From Micromonospora acroterricola (GTDB taxonomy: Bacteria > Actinomycetota > Actinomycetes > Mycobacteriales > Micromonosporaceae): a DNA stretch of 55,917 bases. Each line of letters opens with the position of its first letter. Positions within the stretch are counted from its first letter, which is position 1. Shown piece after piece: positions 7,890 through 15,411 of this stretch. The notes below the pieces were generated by a model, which had not been told where the DNA came from, searched no databases, and saw only the letters and a program-made list of their open reading frames with translations. Position numbers and translations under genes: made by a program. Location: positions 1-55,917 of the forward strand of contig NZ_QGKR01000141.1 in NCBI RefSeq assembly GCF_003172955.1. Reading direction: 5' to 3'.

Positions 7890-8446
7890 CCACCGTGGAG
7901 CGTTCCCCCACGGAGGCGGCCGGACTGCTACCGGTGGATCCGGACCTGTTCCGCGCGCTGCTGCGCCGGCAGGCAACCAGCGTCACCGTGGTCACCGCGG
8001 TGGCCCGGGGCACCGATCCGGCCTGCCTCGGCGGGGTCGGCGCGCCGATCCGGGCCGGGTTCACCGCCACCTCGTTCACGTCGGTGTCGCTGGACCCACC
8101 GCTGGTGTCGTTCTGCCTCGGGGTGGCCTCGTCGAGCTGGCCGGTCCTGGCCCGCGCCGAGCACGTCGCGGTGCACCTGCTGGCCGCCGGGCAGCGGGAG
8201 GCGGCGAGGGTCTTCGCCACCAGCGGCATCGACCGGTTCGCCGCGTACCCGGACTGGACGCCGGGCCCCTTCGGGGTGCCGCTGCTGACCGGAGTGCTGG
8301 CCCGGCTGCTCTGCCGCGTGGTGCACCGGGTGCCGGCCGGCGACCACACGCTGGTCATCGCCGAGCCGTTGGCGCTGGGCGACGGCGGCGACGGTGAGCC
8401 GCTGGTGCACCACAAGGGCGGGTACACCACGCCGGTGCCGGCGTGA
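7886..8446 (+). CDS. Flavin reductase family protein (monooxygenase partner)
   Basis: The 186-aa protein starts at a GTG overlapping the monooxygenase stop. It shows the flavin-reductase split-barrel pattern: FRALLRRQATSVTVVTA, AGFTATSFTSVSLDPPLVSFCLG, SSSWPVLARAEHVAVHLLAAGQ, and a C-terminal GDHTLVIAEPLALGDG leading to LVHHKGGY. Such proteins reduce FMN with NAD(P)H and hand it to the LLM monooxygenase. The 3' end abuts a small inserted repeat that separates it from the next gene. Confidence 0.9.
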   Translation: MTTVERSPTEAAGLLPVDPDLFRALLRRQATSVTVVTAVARGTDPACLGGVGAPIRAGFTATSFTSVSLDPPLVSFCLGVASSSWPVLARAEHVAVHLLAAGQREAARVFATSGIDRFAAYPDWTPGPFGVPLLTGVLARLLCRVVHRVPAGDHTLVIAEPLALGDGGDGEPLVHHKGGYTTPVPA

Positions 8447-8529
8447 GCGAGCGCAGCGAGCGAACCATGGGGCACAGCAGCGTGGCGCCTCGCGCCGGCA
8501 TGCAGCGAAGCGGAGTGCCGGCGTGAGCG
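8435..8529. repeat. Small intergenic repeat insertion flanked by 15-bp direct repeat
   Basis: The 15-mer GTGCCGGCGTGAGCG occurs at 8435-8449 and again at 8515-8529. The first copy contains the flavin-reductase stop, the second the nitroreductase GTG start. Between them lies AGCGAGCGCAGCGAGCG followed by AACCATGG, and an inverted pair GCCGGCA/TGCCGGC. The text resembles a short repeat I recall as common in Micromonospora intergenic DNA. Removing one copy plus the insert restores a 4-bp GTGA stop/start overlap like the other joins in this operon. Confidence 0.65.
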
Positions 8530-9134
8530 CACCCGCCGCGCCGGACCTGCTCGCGTTGGACCGGGTCGCCCAGGACCTGCTGTTCCGGGCGGCCCGCACG
8601 GCCAACACGTTCACCGACGAGCCGGTCACCGACGCCCAGGTCACCGCGATCCACGACCTGATCCGGTACGCGCCCACCGCGTACAACGGCCAGCCGCTGC
8701 GGGTGCTGCTGCTCCGCTCCGCGGCGGCCCGCGCCCGGCTGCTGCCGTACGTCTCGTCGGGCAACCGGGCCAAGACGGCGAGCGCCCCGCTGGTGGCGGT
8801 GCTCGCCGCCGACGTGGACTTCCACGAGCGGCTGCCGGAGCTGTTTCCGCACCGCCCGCAGGCCCGCGACTGGCTGACCGACCGGGCGGCGCGGGCCGAG
8901 CAGGCCCGGTTCAACGCGACCCTCCAGATCGGCTACCTGCTGGTGGGCGTACGCGCGGCGGGGCTGGCCGCCGGCCCGATGGCCGGGTTCGACGCCGCCG
9001 GCGTGACCGGGGAGTTCTTTCCGGACGGGCGGCACGAGGCGCTGCTGTTGCTGAACCTGGGCCACCCCGGCCCCGACGCCTGGCGGGAGCGGCTGCCCCG
9101 GCTCAGCACCCCGGAGGTGGTGCGGACCCTGTGA
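8523..9134 (+). CDS. Nitroreductase-family oxidoreductase, RutE/HadB-like
   Basis: The 203-aa product has the nitroreductase fold signature in short form: LLFRAARTANTFTDEPVTD, IRYAPTAYNGQPLRVLLLRS, SAPLVAVLAADVDF and ATLQIGYLLVGVRAAGLAAGPMAGFD. This layout is closest to malonic semialdehyde reductase RutE and its relatives, which use FMN and NAD(P)H. In this operon it may reduce the aldehyde released when a sulfonate is cleaved, which is an inference from context. The GTG start is set by the repeat junction described at 8435-8529. Confidence 0.88.
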   Translation: MSAPAAPDLLALDRVAQDLLFRAARTANTFTDEPVTDAQVTAIHDLIRYAPTAYNGQPLRVLLLRSAAARARLLPYVSSGNRAKTASAPLVAVLAADVDFHERLPELFPHRPQARDWLTDRAARAEQARFNATLQIGYLLVGVRAAGLAAGPMAGFDAAGVTGEFFPDGRHEALLLLNLGHPGPDAWRERLPRLSTPEVVRTL

Positions 9135-9179
9135 CCACGCGCCGGCTCGGCGCGGCGCCGGCTCAGCGGGGTTCCTGAG

Positions 9180-9635
9180 TCAGCGGGGTTCCCACGCGTC
9201 GGGCAGGGCGGTGAGCTTGCGGACGTGGGCGGGCAACCGGCCGCTGACGATCTCGGCGAGGCTCACCTCGTCGACCACCCGCCGGACTGCGGCGCGGACC
9301 GCCACCCAGAGGCCGGGCAGGTTCTCCGCCGCACCCTCGTACCGGGTCTCCTCCGGGCGCAGGCCGCGTACCCCGGCGAGGGGTCCTTCCACGGCGCGCA
9401 GCACCGCGCCGACGGTCACCTCGCGTGGCGGGCGGGCGAGGGTGTAGCCACCCTCGGCGCCGCGTTGGGCGCGGACGATGCCGGCCCGGCGCAGATCGGC
9501 CAGCACCGCCTCCAGGAACTTGCGGGGCATGTCCTGCTCCGCGGCGATGGCCTGGGTGGACAGCAGCGAAGGGTACGCGGTGGCGAGGCTCAGCGCCGCC
9601 CGTACCGCGTAGTCGCCGCGCGCGGAGATCTGCAC
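9180..9635 (-). CDS. Rrf2-family transcriptional regulator, CymR-like
   Basis: The 151-aa protein starts at a GTG (VQISARGDYAVRAALSLA), the classic Rrf2 opening. It has the winged helix IAAEQDMPRKFLEAVLADLRRAGIVRAQRGAEGGYTLAR and the helix VGAVLRAVEGPLAGV. No Cys is present, so it cannot bind an Fe-S cluster as IscR does. Cysteine-free Rrf2 proteins include CymR, the cysteine-metabolism repressor. Its convergent position next to a sulfur-scavenging operon fits such a role. It starts only 7 bp after the AraC gene ends, so the two are probably co-transcribed. Confidence 0.88.
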   Translation of the reverse strand: MQISARGDYAVRAALSLATAYPSLLSTQAIAAEQDMPRKFLEAVLADLRRAGIVRAQRGAEGGYTLARPPREVTVGAVLRAVEGPLAGVRGLRPEETRYEGAAENLPGLWVAVRAAVRRVVDEVSLAEIVSGRLPAHVRKLTALPDAWEPR

Positions 9636-9642
9636 CCTGCCA

Positions 9643-10635
9643 TCATGCCCGGCCCGCGCTCCCACCTGGTCCGGCGGGCTGTCCGGGTCGCGTCGCGTGA
9701 CCGCCGTTGGTCGGTTCGCCGGGGCCGCCGGCGCGGAACCGGCCGGCATTCGCGCCCGACGTCTCGGTCGGCGGGCGGGGCCGGACCACCCGGGCGGCCG
9801 CCGGCTGGTCGCGGGCGGCCCGGAACGCGCCGGGGCTGAGCCCGAGCTCCCGGGTGAAGAAGCGGCCGAAGTTGGTGGGCTCGGAGAAGCCGAGCTGACG
9901 GCCGATCCGGGCGATCGGCTCGTCGGTGGCGGCCAGCAGCCGGCCGGCCTGCAAGGCGACCCGCTCGTCGATGACCTGCTTGGCGCTGCGCCCCGTCACG
10001 GCCAGGCAGGCACGGGTCAGGGTCCGCACCGAGCAGCCGAGGGCGGCCGCGTAGTCCTCCACCCGCCGGGTGTGCTGGTAACCGTGCTCCACCTCCCGGC
10101 AGAACCGGCGGAACGTCTCCGCCTCCGGGCGGGCCGCCGACCGGTCCGAGTCGGGCAGGGCCAGCCGCAGCAGCAGCACGGCGAGCTGGTGGCGGAGCAG
10201 GGCACGGCCGGCGGGGGTGTCCCGGTGCCGCTGACAGTCCACCGCCAGCTGGCTCACCTCACTGATCACCGCGTCCTCGTCCTCACCGGCCAGCTGCCTC
10301 CAGGTGGGCGGCGCGTCCGGGTCGACGTCGAGGCCCAGCAGCGCCTCGGAAGCCCAGCCGACCACGGTGGCGTCGAACTGCGGGCCGGCGCAGCGCAGCA
10401 CCTGGCCGGCGCGGACCCGCAGCAGCGTGCCGGGCCGGCACGGCAGCCGGTGGAAGTCCAGCTCGGCGTCGCCGTGCCCTCGGGTGGTGAGGATGAGCAG
10501 CTCCCGCTCGACGAACACCGGTCGGCGCCAGCCCCGGTCGCGGGCCAGGTCGGCGAGCGCGAACGTGACTATCTCGTCGGGGACGGGTGGCGCCGTTCCG
10601 ATCGTTGCCGCAGGGAGGGGACCGGTAGAGAGCAT
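9643..10635 (-). CDS. AraC-family transcriptional regulator
   Basis: The 330-aa product has an N-terminal sensory beta domain (FVERELLILTTRGHGDAELDFHRLPCRPGTLLRVRAGQVLRC shortened here by key segments) and a C-terminal AraC/XylS double HTH. The HTH shows RVEDYAAALGCSVRTLTRAC and the family signature IARIGRQLGFSEPTNFGRFF followed by GLSPGAFR. After the HTH there is a 50-residue Pro/Gly/Arg-rich tail, unusual for the family. It is divergent from the SDR gene at 10843 and upstream of the Rrf2 gene. Confidence 0.9.
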   Translation of the reverse strand: MLSTGPLPAATIGTAPPVPDEIVTFALADLARDRGWRRPVFVERELLILTTRGHGDAELDFHRLPCRPGTLLRVRAGQVLRCAGPQFDATVVGWASEALLGLDVDPDAPPTWRQLAGEDEDAVISEVSQLAVDCQRHRDTPAGRALLRHQLAVLLLRLALPDSDRSAARPEAETFRRFCREVEHGYQHTRRVEDYAAALGCSVRTLTRACLAVTGRSAKQVIDERVALQAGRLLAATDEPIARIGRQLGFSEPTNFGRFFTRELGLSPGAFRAARDQPAAARVVRPRPPTETSGANAGRFRAGGPGEPTNGGHATRPGQPAGPGGSAGRA

Positions 10636-10842
10636 CGCCTGCGACCGTAGCCCGAACCGCAGGTCACCGCATCCCGACCGACGGTGCTCGTGTGCGGGGG
10701 ATCGCGTACCCCATGGGCTTGTCGTGATCCCGGCGGCCGGGCTACGTTACCCGGCGGTAGCGCCGTCCGGTCGTCGGGCCGCCCGGCGCAGCGCCGGCCG
10801 CCCGCCGGACCGGCGGACCCGCCGACTCGCGATGGGATGGGC

Positions 10843-11619
10843 ATGACGCAGCTGTTCTCGGTCGAAGGCAAGACGGTCCTGGTCACCGGCGGGTCGAGGG
10901 GGATCGGCCTGATGATCGCCCAGGGCTTCGTCCGGGCCGGCGCACGCGTGATCATCTCGTCCCGCAAGGCGGACGTCTGCGAGGCGGTCGCCAAGGACCT
11001 CTCCGCCGAGGGCCGCTGCGAGGCGATCCCCGCCGACCTGGGCGCGGACGCGGGCGCCGAGTCGCTGGCCGCCGCCGTCCAGGAGCGCTTCCCCCGCCTC
11101 GACGTGCTGGTCAACAACGCCGGCGCGACCTGGGGCGCGCCGCTGGAGAACTACCCGGAGGCCGCGTTCGACAAGCTCTGGGCGGTCAACGTCAAGGCCG
11201 TCTTCCGGCTCACCACCGCGCTGCTGCCGGCGCTGCGCGCCGCCGCCACCGCCGACGACCCCGCCCGCGTGATCAACATCGGGTCGATCGACGGCATTCG
11301 GGTGCCCTGGATGGAGGTGTACGCGTACTCGGCCACCAAGGCCGCCGTGCACATGCTCACCCGCAGCCTGGCCCACCAGCTGGCCGGCGAGCGGATCACC
11401 GTCAACGCGATCGCCCCCGGCCCGTTCGAGAGCAAGATGATGGCGTTCGCGCTGAACGACCCGACGAGCCGGGCCAGCATCGAGCAGCAGGTGCCGCTGG
11501 GCCGCATCGGGCGCCCCGAGGACATGGCCGGCACGGCCATCTACCTGTCCTCGCGGGCCGGCGCGTACCTCACCGGCGCGGTCATCCCGGTCGACGGCGG
11601 CATCACCACGCACGGCTGA
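10843..11619 (+). CDS. SDR-family oxidoreductase, RhlG-like
   Basis: The 258-aa product has the NAD(P)-binding motif TGGSRGIG, the NNAG motif (VLVNNAGATWG), the catalytic Ser in INIGSIDGI and the catalytic YxxxK in YAYSATKAA. The C-terminal GRIGRPEDMAGTAIYLSSRAGAYLTG and VDGG are standard for 3-oxoacyl reductase-like SDRs. NNAGATWGAPLENYP and the residue order resemble RhlG-type reductases. The ATG at 10843 is chosen because a G-rich ribosome-binding stretch (GATGGGATGGG) precedes it; the ATG at 10837 is an alternative. Confidence 0.9.
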   Translation: MTQLFSVEGKTVLVTGGSRGIGLMIAQGFVRAGARVIISSRKADVCEAVAKDLSAEGRCEAIPADLGADAGAESLAAAVQERFPRLDVLVNNAGATWGAPLENYPEAAFDKLWAVNVKAVFRLTTALLPALRAAATADDPARVINIGSIDGIRVPWMEVYAYSATKAAVHMLTRSLAHQLAGERITVNAIAPGPFESKMMAFALNDPTSRASIEQQVPLGRIGRPEDMAGTAIYLSSRAGAYLTGAVIPVDGGITTHG

Positions 11620-11666
11620 GCACCGGCCGACCCGGGGCGCGCGTGTCCGCGTACCCCCGGGTGTGC

Positions 11667-11703
11667 CGGGGCCGCGCGGACTCGGCAGATCCGCGCGGCC
11701 CCG
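11667..11703. terminator. Bidirectional terminator hairpin
   Basis: A perfect 14-bp stem (CGGGGCCGCGCGGA and complement) with a 9-nt loop lies between the convergent SDR and SsgB-like genes. Confidence 0.8.
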
Positions 11704-11735
11704 ATACTGGCCGGTGTTGCCCGGTCGGGCGGTGG

Positions 11736-12167
11736 TCAGCGACCGGCGAGCAGCCGGTTCACCGCCGTGTCGACGTCCAGGTGCTCGGCCTCCCGGCCGC
11801 GCGGGACGACGACGTAGGTCCGTCGAAGGAAACGCACCAGGACGCTGCGCGGCACCTCGAAGAGGGCGTTGCCGTCCGGTGACGACAGGGCCAGCGCGAC
11901 GAAGTCGCCGCGCGGGGTGGCCCAGGGCCAGACCCGCACATCCCCGATGCCGGCTGGCTCGTCCAGGCCGGTGACCAGCAGTTCGCGGGCGAAGGACCAG
12001 CTCACCGCCTCGCCACCGGCAGATTCGGCATGAAACAGGACATGGACCGCATACGGGTCAGCAGGGTCGTAACGCAGACTGGCACGCACCGGCAAAGCGG
12101 TGGCGTCAGGCGCGACGAGCCTTAGCGACGTCTCGACCTCTACGGTCGTCGGTCGGATGACACTCAT
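11736..12167 (-). CDS. ssgB: SsgA-family sporulation/cell-division regulator, SsgB-like
   Basis: The 143-aa protein matches the SsgA-like family along its length: SLRLVAPDATALPVRASLRYD, PADPYAVHVLFHAES, WSFARELLVTGLDEPAGIGDVRVWP and VALALSSPDGNALFEVPRS. SsgB recruits FtsZ to division sites in sporulating actinomycetes. Among the paralogues, the start and the DPYAVH segment look most like SsgB. A GGGGGAG ribosome-binding site lies 8 nt before the ATG. Members are known only from morphologically complex actinobacteria, which supports the host assignment. Confidence 0.88.
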   Translation of the reverse strand: MSVIRPTTVEVETSLRLVAPDATALPVRASLRYDPADPYAVHVLFHAESAGGEAVSWSFARELLVTGLDEPAGIGDVRVWPWATPRGDFVALALSSPDGNALFEVPRSVLVRFLRRTYVVVPRGREAEHLDVDTAVNRLLAGR

Positions 12168-12298
12168 GGACGTTCTCCCCCCGGCACCGCTGCGGAACGC
12201 GCGTGTCCCGCTTTTCCCATACTCAGGTGCTACTCCTGGCTACGCTCCGCCATACGCTGACTTCACCCAGTGGTGGGAAGGGGGACGGAAAGGCCGCG

Positions 12299-12314
12299 TG
12301 AATGTGAGCATTCA
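12299..12314. promoter_or_regulatory. Small inverted repeat, possible operator
   Basis: TGAATG-TGAG-CATTCA is a perfect 6-bp inverted repeat in the 272-bp divergent region between the SsgB-like gene and the PGPGW gene. No other strong feature was seen in that region. Function is unproven. Confidence 0.3.
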
Positions 12315-12440
12315 TGTAGGATTTCCGGTTCTGCCCAGTGCGTGATCCCGCCCGGCATCGGGTGGTTCAGTCGTCGACTTACTCCGGTAACGTCCAGTCG
12401 GCCGTTGCAGTGACGGGCCCGAGCGACACTGGGGGGTGAA

Positions 12441-13043
12441 ATGGTTACGAAGCGATCCTCAGTGGATCCGGCAACGACGTCCGGCCCGCCGAACGTCGGG
12501 GTCCGAACAGCCGAAAAGCGGGGGTACGCAGTGCCAACGGAGCAGCCCGAACGGCCCGGTCGACCGACGACGGACGCCGATCGCCCCAACGCCGGTGACG
12601 CCGGCCGTGCCGGCGGCGTTCTCGTCGTGGCCGACCCGCCGCGGCGCCCCCGCTGGCGGGAGCGCGTCACCACCACCCTCGACCTGATCCGGGCCAACCC
12701 CACCGGCCGGATCACCCTCAAGATCTTCATCGCGATCGCCGGCGCGCTCGTCGTGACCATCGGCATCGCCCTCATCCCGCTGCCCGGGCCGGGTTGGCTG
12801 CTCGTCATCGCCGGGCTCGGCATCTGGGCCGTCGAGTACCACTGGGCCCGCCGGCTGCTCGGCTTCACCCGCCGGCACGTCCACGGCTGGACGCAGTGGG
12901 TGAGACGGCAGTCACTGCCCGTGCGAGTCGTGCTCGGCTCCGTCGGCGTGGTCTTCGTGGGCGTGGTGGTCTGGCTGTCGCTCAAGTTCAGCCTCGGCAT
13001 CGACGTGGTCGCCGAGGCGATGCGGTACCTCGCGACGCACTGA
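12441..13043 (+). CDS. TIGR02611-family membrane protein (PGPGW motif)
   Basis: The 200-aa product has a disordered N-terminal 75 residues and then a two-part membrane region. LKIFIAIAGALVVTIGIALIP is followed at once by the family motif LPGPGWLLVIAGLGIWAVEY, and a second hydrophobic segment (VVLGSVGVVFVGVVVWLSL) lies near the C-terminus. The family is a conserved actinobacterial membrane protein of unknown role. GGGGGG lies 5 nt before the ATG. The tRNA-Val gene and island follow immediately. Confidence 0.85.
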   Translation: MVTKRSSVDPATTSGPPNVGVRTAEKRGYAVPTEQPERPGRPTTDADRPNAGDAGRAGGVLVVADPPRRPRWRERVTTTLDLIRANPTGRITLKIFIAIAGALVVTIGIALIPLPGPGWLLVIAGLGIWAVEYHWARRLLGFTRRHVHGWTQWVRRQSLPVRVVLGSVGVVFVGVVVWLSLKFSLGIDVVAEAMRYLATH

Positions 13044-13093
13044 CCCCGGATTTCCGGTCTGGTTCCACGATCGGGTAGAGTCAGGGGCGCTGA

Positions 13094-13165
13094 GGGCGAT
13101 TAGCTCAGTGGGAGAGCGCTTCGTTCACACCGAAGAGGTCGCTGGTTCGATACCAGCATCGCCCA
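13094..13165 (+). tRNA. tRNA-Val(CAC)
   Basis: The 72-nt sequence folds as a tRNA: acceptor GGGCGAT pairs with ATCGCCC plus discriminator A, the D-arm is in TAGCTCAGTGGGAGAGC, the anticodon loop is TTCACAC with anticodon CAC, and the T-arm is GCTGGTTCGATACCAGC. CCA is not encoded. Its 3' half is repeated at 52632, so it is the integration site of the island. Confidence 0.95.
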
Positions 13166-13174
13166 CTCTCAGTT
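13124..13174 (+). repeat. attL core, 51-bp direct repeat
   Basis: This copy starts in the tRNA anticodon loop and runs 9 bp past the discriminator base. It is identical to 52632-52682. Base 13175 (c) is the first mismatch. Confidence 0.85.
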
Positions 13175-13186
13175 CGTGCAGGTCAG

Positions 13187-13219
13187 TAGCCCGTTGCCGG
13201 CGTAGTCGGTAACGGGCTA
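13187..13219. terminator. Terminator downstream of tRNA-Val
   Basis: TAGCCCGTTGCCG and CGGTAACGGGCTA form a 13-bp stem with one G-U pair and a 7-nt loop. A diverged copy lies at 52696-52725. Confidence 0.65.
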
Positions 13220-13380
13220 CGCCGTATGCGCGGCTTACATTGGGAGCAGATTGGGAGCAGCGCGGCTGGCTCTGGGTTCGGACCGGCATGGACCCGCCCG
13301 GTTGCGTGACCTGATTTGCAGCCCCGAGTGGGGACTGCTGGCTAGTTGAGGAGCTGGTCCTACCGCTACCGGCGCCCACA

Positions 13381-14199
13381 TCACGAGAGGGTGCCTCCGC
13401 GCTGTGACTCGCAGGCTGACTGATGGCCGTCGGTCCGGTGATACGCCCACTCGCCGGTCCACATTGCGAGGTCGCGTACCCAGCGCTCGGTTTTCTGCCG
13501 GGACTTGGCGGCCCACTTTGTTGCGTTCTTTGACGCGAAGTCGTCCAAGACCTGACGGTCAGTCGCGGTCCAGGCGGGAAGCTGCGCTATCCACTCTTCT
13601 GCCTGCTCGGCGCTGTGGCCGCTACCGATCAGCCATGGGACGAGCAACGCGAGTTCGACCCATGCGGCGGCCTTGGTTGCCCACGCCCAATCGACGATCC
13701 GTAGGCCGAGCGGCGTCACGATCAAGTTGGTCGGGTTGAGGTCGGAGTGGATAAGTGTCTCGCCGTCCATCGCCGGGTGCGCGAATCCGAGCCGGGCTGC
13801 GGGGGTGAACCACGTCTCGCCGGGCGCCGGCGTCTCCTGAAGTGCTTTCAGTGCGGCTAGGAGCAGATTGAGATCCGTGCTGTCGGGAGACAGGTCGGGG
13901 TGGGGACCGGCAAGATGCTCGGTCCCCACCACCAGCCATCCATCGGATTCGAACTGCCACAGGACTGCGGGCGGGTGCCGGTTGATGGCCCGGGTTACCG
14001 CCAGTTCGTAGCGCAGCGACCGAACGCTCAACTCGCCGGAGGCAGCCTTGACGAAGATCTGTCCGGCTGGTCCAGTCACCGTCGAGGCGACCTCAGCGTG
14101 GTCGCCACTGGAAGCCTGGGCGACGTCATAGGTTCCGCCGACCCGTTCGGCGATCCCTGCCGTGACACTCTCCGGCAGAGCGGTCCAATCGCTACGCAT
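13381..14199 (-). CDS. Aminoglycoside-phosphotransferase-like kinase
   Basis: The 272-aa product has the APH/ChoK phosphotransferase pattern. There is an N-lobe with a VK pair (GQIFVKAASGELSVRSLRYE), a hinge, the catalytic loop LIHSDLNPTNLIV (HxDxxxxN) and the Mg-binding segment LRIVDWAWA. Such proteins phosphorylate small molecules; the substrate is unknown and no resistance phenotype should be assumed. AAGAGG lies 4 nt upstream of the ATG at 14199. The gene is next to attL and overlaps the small frameshifted gene upstream by 8 bp. Confidence 0.85.
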   Translation of the reverse strand: MRSDWTALPESVTAGIAERVGGTYDVAQASSGDHAEVASTVTGPAGQIFVKAASGELSVRSLRYELAVTRAINRHPPAVLWQFESDGWLVVGTEHLAGPHPDLSPDSTDLNLLLAALKALQETPAPGETWFTPAARLGFAHPAMDGETLIHSDLNPTNLIVTPLGLRIVDWAWATKAAAWVELALLVPWLIGSGHSAEQAEEWIAQLPAWTATDRQVLDDFASKNATKWAAKSRQKTERWVRDLAMWTGEWAYHRTDGHQSACESQRGGTLS

Positions 14200-14657
14200 C
14201 GCACCTCTTCTTGCTACTTGCCCGGTTGAGGTGGGTTCGGCGGCCGCAGGACTGGGCCTCGCCACCCCAGAATTCCATGTCGACCCGGTAGCTGGTTTCG
14301 CGCAGCGCCGCATGTGTGTAGGTGATGGCGATGCCGTCCTGCATGGCCTCGGTCAGGATCGGACGGTGGTGTACGTAGTGGCCCACGATCTCCTTGCTGG
14401 CGGCAGTGTTGGGCTCAATGATCTGGAGGACGGCATGCCGAACAGCGTCGACCGGCTGGGTCTGGACGACCTGGTAGCGCTCGTCGGTCGGCGGGAGCAT
14501 TCCGAAGTCGGCCCTGTCCAGGCGACCGGCGTACGCCTTTAGGCTGTTCGATCAAGTCGGCGAGCGCGGCCATGACAACTGGCACCGGCACCTGGGAGAC
14601 CGCACGAAGGTGGGCAGCGAGAACCTTTACCCGGCTCGGACTGTGAGCGGCCTTCAT
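14192..14657 (-). pseudogene. Small actinobacterial island gene, apparent frameshift
   Basis: Two overlapping frames read as one protein. The first part (MKAAHSPSRVKVLAAHLRAV then VVMAALADLIEQ) runs from about 14657 and loses protein character near 14545. In the other frame the text continues LKAYAGRLDRADFGMLPPTD, then VDAVRHAVLQIIEPNTAASK and so on to 14192. The second frame has no ribosome-binding site at its own ATG (14500). A one-base indel near the run CCTAAAGG at about 14541-14548 would join them. I do not recognise the function. Confidence 0.5.
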
Positions 14658-14730
14658 AGCCGGGCCCACTGGCACCGATCGTGGCTGGATTCCCGGGCTG
14701 CCCTTTCGAGGAGGGTCGTTACTGCGAAGG

Positions 14731-15393
14731 TCATAGGGACCGGCGGCGGGGCAGTGGTCCGCTCTCGGGGAAGGCGACCGGCCCGGCGGTATTCGGTTGC
14801 CCGCGCCACATCCGCCAGATCGTCGGACCGGTGGTGGGAAGGATCATCGGCGGCCCAGCCCGGTACCCGAGTCTGATGTAAAGCTCGCGGTTACGGAGAT
14901 TGCTGGCCTCCAGGTAAGCGGGCATGCCGAGCGTGTCGAGCTGGCGGTGGTGATGGCTCAGCAACGCGGCGCCCACCCCGCGGTTCTGCTGCTCGGGGTT
15001 GACGGCGACGTAGGCGAGGTAGTGGTGTGGCTCGCTTGGGTGAAACGCCTCGAACACCGCGTCGAGGAGAGCGAACTTTGGCGCGTACACCCCGGTGGCC
15101 GCTTCCAGCGCAGCCGGATGCTCCAGTGAGCCATTGGGCGGGGGTTCGGGGCGCGGGTATCAGATCGCGACGGCGGACAGGTCTGCGGTGGTGTCGACGT
15201 GGCCGTGGTTGAGGCCGTGGTTCAGGACCAGCTCGAAGTACCGGCGGTAGACGGCGCGGCGGTCGTTGTGGTCAGGGACCAGCCAGTCGGCTACGGGTCC
15301 GTCGAAGAACGCCTCGGCGAGGACAGAAATCAAGTCCTCCGCGTCGCCGTGGCCTGCCTGGCGCACCGTCACGCTGGTGCTGATGTCGGTCAT
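14731..15393 (-). pseudogene. GNAT N-acetyltransferase interrupted by in-frame TGA
   Basis: The frame starts at the ATG at 15393 with AGGAG 5 nt upstream (MTDISTSVTVRQAGHGDAED) and meets TGA at 15160-15162 after DLSAVAI. In the same frame it continues YPRPEPPPN, then the acetyl-CoA-binding core LAYVAVNPEQQNRGVGAALL and YLEASNLRNRELYIRLGY, the motif A/B region of GNAT enzymes. Reading TGA as TGG would give AVAIWYPRP, a normal GNAT segment. So this is a single nonsense change, or a sequencing error, in an otherwise intact 220-aa gene. Confidence 0.8.
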
Positions 15394-15411
15394 GATCACT
15401 CCTAGCTCTAA

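Noticed and set aside
6402..7976. 524-codon reverse frame over the LLM monooxygenase
   Set aside because: It is antisense to a clear enzyme and has no motifs.
13125..13379. Reverse-strand frame ending RVGDAGIEPATSSV over the tRNA, with a similar frame at 52633-52935
   Set aside because: This tail is the reverse translation of the tRNA-Val 3' half and its flank, a well-known spurious ORF type. Conservation is of RNA and att sequence, not protein.
13175..13380. Possible small gene right of attL sharing NQVTQPGGSM-type text with 52743-52928
   Set aside because: The shared part lies within the flanking repeat, and only the right-hand copy has a plausible start. Evidence is too weak to call a gene.
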